NCBI GenBank assembly: GCA_019242385.1
Contig: JAFAVO010000294.1
Location: forward strand, 1-6,051
Length of the DNA stretch: 6,051 bases
Origin: Gammaproteobacteria bacterium
GTDB taxonomy: Bacteria > Pseudomonadota > Gammaproteobacteria > Steroidobacterales > Steroidobacteraceae
Reading direction: 5' to 3'
Under the pieces are notes generated by a model. It had not been told where the DNA came from. It did not search any database and worked only from the letters and a program-made list of their open reading frames with translations. Numbering within the stretch: position 1 is the first letter of the stretch; each line of letters starts with the position of its first letter. The position numbers and the translations under genes were made by a program. Below are positions 1 to 5,441 of this stretch, piece by piece.

Positions 1-1
1 T

Positions 2-313
2 TTCGCCGAGCATTCTGCCCGGCCCGCGGTGCGCGAGCGCGTCGCCCTGGTCGAGAACTCCTGGCTGCTCGGCCCGCTGTTCCTCTTCAACAATCTGCAC
101 GCGCTGCACCACGAGGCGCCGGGGATCCCCTGGTACCGGTATAACGCTCAGTACCGTCGGGTGCGCGAGCGTCTGATCGCCGAGAACGGCGGACTCGTGT
201 ACTCGACCTACTTCGATGTGGCCCGCCGGTACCTCTTCACTCCACACGATGAGTTGGTGCACCCGATGAACCGTGTACCCCTGAGTCCGCCCGAGACGCG
301 TACTGCCGCCTGA
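2..313 (+). CDS. Fatty acid desaturase-like membrane protein, C-terminal part (5' partial)
   Basis: The reading frame is open to the left edge and ends at TGA 311-313. A GTG at position 29 is probably internal, because homologous-looking sequence (FAEHSARPAVRERV) precedes it. The visible 103 residues hold the signature NNLHALHHE at about 92-115, with an HxxHH histidine box (codons 98-112), followed by PGIPWYRYNAQYR. This matches the third histidine box and following segment of integral-membrane di-iron fatty-acid desaturases and related hydroxylases. In that family eight or so histidines in three boxes bind two irons on the cytoplasmic face and activate O2 to desaturate an acyl chain. The preceding hydrophobic stretch (SWLLGPLFLFNN) fits the end of a membrane helix. 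The tail is ordinary and polar. Substrate and regiochemistry cannot be told, and the first two histidine boxes lie outside the window. The gene converges on the minus-strand array with a 24-base gap. Confidence 0.8.
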   Translation, partial: FAEHSARPAVRERVALVENSWLLGPLFLFNNLHALHHEAPGIPWYRYNAQYRRVRERLIAENGGLVYSTYFDVARRYLFTPHDELVHPMNRVPLSPPETRTAA

Positions 314-314
314 T

Positions 315-337
315 CGGCCGCCCGCTCCCTCGGGCCG
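315..337. terminator. Weak GC-rich hairpin between convergent genes
   Basis: The 24-base gap between the convergent stop codons contains arms CGG (315-317) plus CCCG (321-324) facing CGGG (331-334) plus CCG (335-337), with a CCG bulge and a CTCCCT loop. Its position is right for a shared bidirectional terminator, but there is no T-tract on either strand. It may be only a chance fold in GC-rich DNA. Confidence 0.25.
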
Positions 338-1153
338 CTACGCCGGTGCCTCGTAGCCTGCGGCACGGGCTTCGCGATCCCATTGCAGCAGCGGCGCGAA
401 CGCAGCCCGCTCAGCCGGAGCAAACCCCTCGAGCAGCAGTTGCTCGCGGAAGGGGACGAACCACGGGCGGCTCGCCGCTGCGCTGAACGCCGCGCGCAGC
501 CGCGCGCTCAGCTCCTCCGGCATGCCCGCGGCGGCGACGAACGGCGGCATCGGGGTGAGCGGAGTCGAGGCGAGCACGCGGACTCCGGCCGCCAGCTGCG
601 GGGCGTGGCGCGCGATCAGCAGGTGCCAGTAGGCATCGAGCGGTCCGATGTCGATGCGACCTTCACGCACGGCATCGAGCACGTTGCGTGCCGTGACGAG
701 ATTCCCGGCCATCTCGGCGTACAGTCGCTCACGGCCGCTCGAGCGGTGCCCGAGAAGCTCGTGGCGGAATGCGTTGAAGCCCGACTGCGAGTGCACAACG
801 GTCCAGCCGGCCCGGCCGCCGAAGGTGTCCTCGAGCCTGCGATAGGGCGCGTCCGCGCGCACGATCAGGTCACTGCGATACAGCGCGCGGCCAGCGGCCC
901 ACGGCGCGCGCGGGATGGGCGCGGCAAGCGGGATCACCGGAGCGAGCTGCAGCGCGATCGGGTATCCACACATGAGCACCGCTCCCAGATCCGGCCGCGA
1001 CCACAACGCCTCGAGCGGTTGCGGCGCGGGATAGGGCAGATAGCTGAAGCGCACGCCCGCCTCGTGGGTGATGTGCTCGAGCAGTGCCCGCCAGGCCGCC
1101 TCGACCTCCGCAGTGACCGCGTACATGCGGGCGTTCATGACCCAGTCGGTCAC
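338..1153 (-). CDS. PhnD-like phosphate/phosphonate-type substrate-binding protein, no signal peptide
   Basis: The product has 271 residues and a periplasmic-binding-protein fold of the PhnD family (PF12974-like), whose usual members capture phosphonate, phosphite or other small solutes for ABC importers. Evidence is the hinge-and-lobe pattern: GAVLMCGYPIALQL (residues 57-70), LYRSDLIVRAD (91-101), the family-typical HSQSGFNAFRHELL (121-134), a DIGPLDAYWHLL segment (168-179) and VRVLASTPLTPMPPFVAA (191-208). Unlike exported family members, the N-terminus (MTDWVMNARMYAV) has no positively charged, hydrophobic leader or lipobox, so the protein should stay in the cytoplasm unless the start is wrong. 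Start: GTG at 1153 is preceded by GGTGAGG; an in-frame ATG at 1138 is the alternative. An open frame continues upstream to 1561 but overlaps the methyltransferase and has Arg/Ser-rich shadow composition. It begins 4 bases after the methyltransferase stop, implying translational coupling. The ligand is unknown. No permease or ATPase gene is in view. Confidence 0.75.
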   Translation of the reverse strand: MTDWVMNARMYAVTAEVEAAWRALLEHITHEAGVRFSYLPYPAPQPLEALWSRPDLGAVLMCGYPIALQLAPVIPLAAPIPRAPWAAGRALYRSDLIVRADAPYRRLEDTFGGRAGWTVVHSQSGFNAFRHELLGHRSSGRERLYAEMAGNLVTARNVLDAVREGRIDIGPLDAYWHLLIARHAPQLAAGVRVLASTPLTPMPPFVAAAGMPEELSARLRAAFSAAASRPWFVPFREQLLLEGFAPAERAAFAPLLQWDREARAAGYEAPA

Positions 1154-1157
1154 GGCC

Positions 1158-2699
1158 TCACCCCGGCTGGCCGAGCTCGGCGCTGCGGCGGGCCACGTAC
1201 GCGGCGATCGCCTCGCGCACCGCCGGGTCGAGCGGTGGCGGCAGGTACTCCGCCAGCAGCTTCTTCCAGATCGCAGTGGCACGCTCGGTGGCGTTGCGGG
1301 CACCGGCCTCCGTCCAGCTCTCGAAGCTCGACCAGTCCGAAAGCAACGGCCGATAGAAGGCCGACTGGTAACGCGCGAGGGTGTGCGCGGCACCGAAGAA
1401 ATGTCCGCCGGCGGCGATGTCCTTGATGGCATCGACCGCGAGGTCATCGTCACTGAACTCGAGCGGCTTGAGGATCTCAGCCCAGTTGCGCAGCAGCTCC
1501 GCATCGACCACGACCTTCTCGAGCGACGCCGAGAGTCCGCCCTCGAGCCACCCGGCAGCATGATTGATGAGGTGGCTGTGACTGAGTACCGCCGCCTGCA
1601 GCGAGAAAGCGGTCTCGTAGGTAGACTGAGCGTCGACGACCGGCGCGGCGTTCACCGCGCTCGTGCGTACCGGCAGCTTCAGCCGCCGGCCGAGCTGCGC
1701 GCCGGCCAGCACCGCGTGCACGTATTCGGGGGTGCCGAAGGCGGGCGAGCCGCTACGCATGTCGACATTCGAGGTGAACCCGCCCATGACGCAGGGCGTG
1801 CCGGGACGGATCAGCTGGCAGAGCGCGATGATGCCGAGCGCCTCCGCGGTCTGCTGCACCAGCGCACCGGCGAGTGTCACCGGTGCCATGGCGCCCATCA
1901 GTGTGAAGGGAGTGATCACCACACACTGGCCGTGACGCGCCATGATCATGATGTTCTCGAGGATCTCCTCGTCGACGCGGCGGGGCGAGTTGACGTTGGT
2001 GACCGTCATCAGGGTAGGGCGCTGCGCTAGCGCCTCGACCGTGCAGCCGTGCTCGAGCGCGGACATGGCGATGGCGTCCTGCGCCTGCACACCGCCGACT
2101 CCACGCGCTGCCCAGACGATGTCCGCGCACTCGATGTGCGCCTGATAGGCGTGCAGGTGGCGGATGGGCACGGGGACATCGACCGGCTCGACCACGATCC
2201 CGCCCTGCCAATGCAGCACGCCCAGTGCATGGGTGAGCCTGAGAATGTTGCGGAATGCCTCGATGTCGCCGTAGCGCCGCCCGCCTTCGAGGTCGCGTAT
2301 GTTGGGTGCCCCATTCACCGGACCAAAGTTGACGACGTTGTCCCCGACGTGGAGATGCCGGGCGGGGTTGCGGGCGTGCAGCACGAAGCGCTCGGGCGCG
2401 TGGCGTAGTTGCGCCTCGATCAGATCACGCCCCAGGCGGACCAGCTGGGTCGTCTCATCCACGAACGCGCCGGCCCGCGCATACACGGCGCGCGCGGCCG
2501 CACAGCGGATCTCGAGTCCCGCCTCCTCGAGGACGCGGTAGGCGGCATCGAGTATCCGTTCGAGCTGCTCGGCGCTCAGAATCTCCAGCGGAGCCCAGCG
2601 GTTGGTGAGGCGCGGCAGGGGAGCGAGCGGTGCAGCGCCGGCACGCGCTGTGCGGCTGCGATCGCGCCGGCGGGGAGCTGCGGGAGCCTCGCTTGACAT
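1158..2699 (-). CDS. MttB-family (trimethylamine/glycine betaine:corrinoid) methyltransferase, non-pyrrolysine type
   Basis: The product has 513 residues, about the length of MttB-family methyltransferases (PF06253). Conserved-looking blocks are VNFGPVNGAPNIRDLEGGRR (123-142), HLHAYQAHIECADIVW (181-196), FTLMGAMAPVTLAGAL (265-280), MGGFTSNVDMRSGSPAFGTPE (305-325), HAAGWLEGGLSASLEK (380-395) and GGHFFGAAHT (431-440). Archaeal MttB uses a UAG-encoded pyrrolysine. Here the frame has no internal stop, so this belongs with the non-pyrrolysine homologues, of which MtgB of Desulfitobacterium demethylates glycine betaine and hands the methyl group to a corrinoid protein. The exact substrate is undetermined. 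Residues 1-34 are Arg/Ala/Pro-rich and probably disordered. The ATG at 2699 has no clear Shine-Dalgarno. A TAATAT sequence 7 bases upstream could be a -10 element for a leaderless message, but no good -35 is seen. It starts 26 bases after the SLOG gene's stop. No corrinoid protein or activase is in the window. Confidence 0.88.
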   Translation of the reverse strand: MSSEAPAAPRRRDRSRTARAGAAPLAPLPRLTNRWAPLEILSAEQLERILDAAYRVLEEAGLEIRCAAARAVYARAGAFVDETTQLVRLGRDLIEAQLRHAPERFVLHARNPARHLHVGDNVVNFGPVNGAPNIRDLEGGRRYGDIEAFRNILRLTHALGVLHWQGGIVVEPVDVPVPIRHLHAYQAHIECADIVWAARGVGGVQAQDAIAMSALEHGCTVEALAQRPTLMTVTNVNSPRRVDEEILENIMIMARHGQCVVITPFTLMGAMAPVTLAGALVQQTAEALGIIALCQLIRPGTPCVMGGFTSNVDMRSGSPAFGTPEYVHAVLAGAQLGRRLKLPVRTSAVNAAPVVDAQSTYETAFSLQAAVLSHSHLINHAAGWLEGGLSASLEKVVVDAELLRNWAEILKPLEFSDDDLAVDAIKDIAAGGHFFGAAHTLARYQSAFYRPLLSDWSSFESWTEAGARNATERATAIWKKLLAEYLPPPLDPAVREAIAAYVARRSAELGQPG

Positions 2700-2725
2700 G
2701 CTGCGGATATTACTGCGCCGGGCGC

Positions 2726-4504
2726 TCAGGAGCCGCCGCCGGCGGCCGGCGGCTCGTGCTCACGGTGGTAACGATGGATCGCCCACAGGTAGCTCTCCAT
2801 GAGCGAATCCTTGCCGAGCTCGGCGAGCACCGCGCGGCGCCGGCGCGGGGTGCTGATACGCGCCAGCTGGGTGCGCGCATGGGCGAAGTGGCGCAGCTGG
2901 TTACGGTACTGCCACAGCAGCTCGCGGGTCGCCATCTTGTCCTGATGCAGCTGCCAGACTCCGAGCAGTACGGCGAGCGTGCCCATCGAGAACATCAGCA
3001 TGTTGCGCAGGGGTACGCCGAGTCCCATATCGATCCGATGCAGGCTCTCCCCGAAGGTGAACAGCAAGGAGATCACGATCAGGATGGCGACGAACAGCGC
3101 GCGCCGCAGCGCTTGCACGCGCCGGCTGGTTCTCTCGAGGCGCGCCACCTTGCTGGTGAAATAGGCATGCTGACTCTCGATCCAGGCCTGCTCGACGCCG
3201 GACTCCTCGCGCGACTCGGCCTCACCCGCGGGGGTGCGCGGGACCTCCGGCGGCTCGATGCCCTTGAGCACGAAGGCGATCCAGCCGAAGCCGCGGAAGC
3301 GGTCGATGCCCGAGAGGGTGAGCAGCTCGGTGGCATCGACTCCGTGATCCGCACCCGCGAGACGCAGATAGAAGCGGGCGCGCAGGGTCTCGGCCAGCGC
3401 TCGATAGGTGAGATGCTTGCCGAACCAGCGCTTGCGCTGCAGTACGTAGTAGACGCCGAGGCTCGTGAGCAGGGTCAGCAGGTAGGCGATCAGCAGCAGC
3501 CGCGACTCGGTGAGCTTTTCGTAGACCAGGTAGGCGAGCCCCATGGTGAAGGCCATGATGGCGAACAGGTCGAACAACCGGTCCGAGCGGCGCTGGAAAT
3601 AGACTGCGAGCGTGTCGGCCTTGCCGTACTGTTCATCGATGTCCGCAAGCAGCCGCCGCTCGGCGACCGGCAGACGCACCGGCAGCACGCTCAGCAAAGA
3701 ATTCACCTGTGACAGCGCGCCGTCCTCGGTCAGCTCGCGGAACTCGGCGTTGTAGTGATTGAGCTCGGCGAGCTGGCGGCGCAGGAGCGGCGGCATGGTG
3801 CGCAGCATCTGCAGGGTGTTCTCGCCCGCGGCCAGCAGAAAGCAGGGCGGGTGGGAGCTGGACGCGGCGCTGCCGCTGCGCGCGGTCGGCGCCCAGTAGA
3901 CCAGGCGCTCCGCCGCGTCCGCCTCCGCCGGTGCATCGATGAATTCGAGCGCCGCGGGTCCCGCATGCTCATCGTTGCGCACGCCGAGAAAGCGCAGCAC
4001 CGTATCGGCGGTGCCGCCGGGAAGTTGCGACATCTGCCCGTCCCAGAGGGCGAGCAGCAGACTGCTGCGGCGGATGAGCGAGCTCGTGAGGTTGGCGTAC
4101 AGGGCATCGCGCTGCTGCGCCGAGTGCTGCTCGGCCGCGGGGGCGACGCCGGGCGGGGGACTGAGCTCCATGCAACGCACGCGCGGATGGCGCAACAGCT
4201 CCTTGAGACTCGCGAGCGTCCGCGGGTCGAAATCGCTGGCGTAGTGCGCGAGCGGCATGGGCAGCACCGCCTCGACCTCAACGCCGAGCGCGACCGCGGT
4301 CTCTGCGACCAGCAGATCGGCGCCCGCGGCCATGCCCACGATCAGGTGCAGATCCGTGTCGGGCAGATGCTCCTTGAGCTGCCGCACGAAATCGGCCACT
4401 GCCGCCCGCAGCTCGGGTAGCTGTTCCGACTCGAGATCGCGGTGTCCCGAGACGCCCACCATGAAGGGTGAATTCGCGACCGGGCTGGAGTTGGCTACAT
4501 CCAC
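2726..4504 (-). CDS. SLOG-domain protein fused to a four-helix, SLATT-like membrane region
   Basis: Residues are numbered from the Met at 4462, giving 578 residues. Residues 1-190 look like a SLOG (LOG-like Rossmann) nucleotide-binding domain: VGVSGHRDL (2-10), LIVGMAAGADLLVAE (40-54), LLLALWDG (135-142) and GGTADTV (149-155). A helical linker follows. Two membrane pairs come next: about 297-316 with 321-341, and about 454-470 with 487-505. Each pair is followed by an amphipathic segment of SLATT type (YRALAETLRARFYLRLAG 353-370; LLWQYRNQLRHFAHARTQLAR 515-535). SLATT means 'SMODS and SLOG-associating 2TM effector', predicted in the literature to perturb membranes when a nucleotide signal is sensed. 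I therefore infer a nucleotide-gated membrane effector; the SLOG call is firmer than the SLATT call. The start is uncertain. GTG 4504 has GAGGTAG 14 bases upstream, while ATG 4462 has no Shine-Dalgarno and would trim the first beta strand. The frame stays open to 5047, but that part is antisense to the heme-sensor gene. It may lead an operon with the two genes downstream. Confidence 0.78.
   Translation of the reverse strand: MDVANSSPVANSPFMVGVSGHRDLESEQLPELRAAVADFVRQLKEHLPDTDLHLIVGMAAGADLLVAETAVALGVEVEAVLPMPLAHYASDFDPRTLASLKELLRHPRVRCMELSPPPGVAPAAEQHSAQQRDALYANLTSSLIRRSSLLLALWDGQMSQLPGGTADTVLRFLGVRNDEHAGPAALEFIDAPAEADAAERLVYWAPTARSGSAASSSHPPCFLLAAGENTLQMLRTMPPLLRRQLAELNHYNAEFRELTEDGALSQVNSLLSVLPVRLPVAERRLLADIDEQYGKADTLAVYFQRRSDRLFDLFAIMAFTMGLAYLVYEKLTESRLLLIAYLLTLLTSLGVYYVLQRKRWFGKHLTYRALAETLRARFYLRLAGADHGVDATELLTLSGIDRFRGFGWIAFVLKGIEPPEVPRTPAGEAESREESGVEQAWIESQHAYFTSKVARLERTSRRVQALRRALFVAILIVISLLFTFGESLHRIDMGLGVPLRNMLMFSMGTLAVLLGVWQLHQDKMATRELLWQYRNQLRHFAHARTQLARISTPRRRRAVLAELGKDSLMESYLWAIHRYHREHEPPAAGGGS
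2730..2755 (-). other. GC-rich inverted repeat at the 3' end of the SLOG gene
   Basis: Perfect 9-base arms (GAGCCGCCG and CGGCGGCTC, read on the minus strand) flank an 8-base GC loop. The element lies in the last codons of the SLOG gene, just before its TGA at 2728-2726, and encodes the PPAAGGGS tail. No U-tract follows. It could slow or partly attenuate transcription into the methyltransferase gene, or protect a processed 3' end. Codon bias for Gly/Ala/Pro in GC-rich DNA could also produce it by chance. Confidence 0.35.
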
Positions 4505-4518
4505 GATGGCATCGGTGG

Positions 4519-4525
4519 CTACCTC
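4519..4525 (-). promoter_or_regulatory. Candidate Shine-Dalgarno for the SLOG gene
   Basis: Read on the minus strand this is GAGGTAG, a good match to the anti-16S core. It lies 14 bases before the GTG at 4504, longer than the usual 5-10, and too far from the ATG at 4462 to serve it. It favours the GTG start weakly. Confidence 0.3.
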
Positions 4526-4531
4526 GCGGTC

Positions 4532-4561
4532 ATTGTGCGGGCAGCGCTGCCTCGCCACAAT
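4532..4561. promoter_or_regulatory. Nested inverted repeat and possible face-to-face divergent promoters
   Basis: Outer arms ATTGTG (4532-4537) and CACAAT (4556-4561) are exact reverse complements. Between them lies a perfect 12-base palindrome, GGCAGCGCTGCC (4540-4551), off-centre by one base. The element fills much of the 63-base divergent gap. It can also be read as overlapping promoters: TTGTGC-17 bases-CACAAT on the plus strand, and TTGTGG-17 bases-CACAAT on the minus strand. Each is only a partial match to sigma-70 consensus (-10 four of six, -35 three of six). The plus promoter would start transcripts near 4568, the sensor's own ATG (leaderless), and the minus promoter near 4525. A dyad over two divergent promoters is the classic place for a dimeric repressor or activator to co-regulate both arms. 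The repeat is seen; the promoter and operator roles are inferred. Confidence 0.4.
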
Positions 4562-4567
4562 GCCGGC

Positions 4568-5437
4568 ATGGGGTTGCTGCTGAGGATCAATGTGGCGCTC
4601 ATCGTGGTGTTCGCGGTGGGCGCCACGATCGCGGGGCTCGCCTGCCGCATGCTCCTGCAGCGCAACGCCGAGCGCGAGATTCGTGCCGAGGCGGAGCTCA
4701 TGATCGACAGCGCCCTCGCGGCGCGCGACTACACCGCAAGTGAGGTCGCGCCGCTGCTCACCAGCCAGATGCAGTCGCGGTTCGTGCCGCAGAGCATTCC
4801 TTTCTATGCGGCGACCGAGCACTTCCTGCGCCTGCATGCCAGCCATCCCGACTACACCTACCGCGAAGCAACGCTCAATCCATCCAATCTCCGCGACCGC
4901 GCCACCGACTGGCAATCGGACATCATCGAGCGATTCAGAAATGACGCCAGCCTGCACGAGGTGAGCGGTGAGCGCGACACACCGCTCGGCCCCTCGCTCT
5001 ACCTCGCCAAGCCGATTCGCGCCACCGCGGACTGTCTCGGCTGTCACGGACCGGCGCAGGATGCACCGGCAACCGTGATCGCTCGTTACGGCCGCGACAA
5101 CGGCTACGGCTGGCAGCTCGGCGATGTGATTGGAGCGCAGGTGGTCTCGGTGCCGGTGGCCAGCGCCCGCGCGCGTGCCGATCAGGCGTTTCGCACTTTT
5201 CTCGGGTCGCTGCTGGCGGTGTTCGCGAGCCTACTGCTGGTGGTGAATCTCGTGCTCTACCTGCTGGTGGTGCGTCCGCTGCGAGGCATGGCCGCGCTCG
5301 CCGAGCGGGTGAGCATCGGTGAGAGCGGTGCAGCGGAATTCGCGGCAGGCGGCGCGACGGAGATCGTCGCTCTCGCTCGAGCCTTCACCCGCATGCGCAA
5401 GAGCCTCGACAAGGCGCTGCAGCTCCTGGACACCTGA
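4568..5437 (+). CDS. Tll0287-like (DUF3365) c-type heme sensor with HAMP linker, no output domain
   Basis: The product has 289 residues. A membrane helix at about 3-27 (INVALIVVFAVGATIAGLA) is followed by a predicted periplasmic domain at about 30-207 of the Tll0287-like family. That family's features are present: VPQSIPFYAATEHF (73-86), YTYREATLNPSN (96-107), the heme c motif CLGCH (C156, C159, H160), and RYGRDNGYGWQLGDVIGAQVVSVPV (173-197). A second helix at about 211-235 leads to a cytoplasmic HAMP-like region (236-285: RPLRGMAALAERVSIGE... EIVALARAFTRMRKSL). Then the protein stops, with no kinase, cyclase or methyl-accepting domain. It probably senses redox state or a gas ligand at the heme and passes the signal by HAMP movement to a separate partner. 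The likely partner is the TIR protein encoded 4 bases downstream. Start: ATG 4568 directly before the hydrophobic helix. A GTG at 4535 would add 11 residues but lies inside the inverted repeat. There is no clear Shine-Dalgarno. Confidence 0.85.
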   Translation: MGLLLRINVALIVVFAVGATIAGLACRMLLQRNAEREIRAEAELMIDSALAARDYTASEVAPLLTSQMQSRFVPQSIPFYAATEHFLRLHASHPDYTYREATLNPSNLRDRATDWQSDIIERFRNDASLHEVSGERDTPLGPSLYLAKPIRATADCLGCHGPAQDAPATVIARYGRDNGYGWQLGDVIGAQVVSVPVASARARADQAFRTFLGSLLAVFASLLLVVNLVLYLLVVRPLRGMAALAERVSIGESGAAEFAAGGATEIVALARAFTRMRKSLDKALQLLDT

Positions 5438-5441
5438 AGGG

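Noticed and set aside
383..1426. Plus-strand open frame of 347 codons opposite the PhnD-like gene
   Set aside because: It is Arg-rich with no recognisable motif, spans two real minus-strand genes and has no ribosome site.
1154..1561. Upstream extension of the PhnD-like frame to 1561 (minus strand)
   Set aside because: It lies inside the methyltransferase gene in another frame and is Arg/Ser-rich without recognisable motifs. The GTG at 1153 with GGTGAGG fits the operon spacing.
1068..2030. Plus-strand open frame of 320 codons antisense to the methyltransferase
   Set aside because: The methyltransferase frame has several conserved-looking blocks across the same bases. This one has none and looks like a codon-bias shadow.
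1158..2699. Pyrrolysine (UAG) codon in the MttB homologue
   Set aside because: The frame runs without any internal stop, so no UAG-encoded residue is needed and no pyrrolysine genes are seen.
2630..3712. Long plus-strand open frame of 360 codons antisense to the SLOG gene
   Set aside because: Its composition is Gln/Arg/Gly/Ala-rich with no domain pattern. It mirrors the codon positions of the real minus-strand gene.
4492..4522. Direct repeat TGGCTAC at 4492-4498 and 4516-4522
   Set aside because: It is only 7 bases long and lies partly inside the likely SLOG coding sequence. It is too short to claim as an operator or att site.
4505..5047. N-terminal extension of the SLOG frame to 5047 (minus strand)
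   Set aside because: It is antisense to the well-supported heme sensor, has no SLOG homology, and crosses the whole divergent region. It is open only because of GC-rich codon bias.
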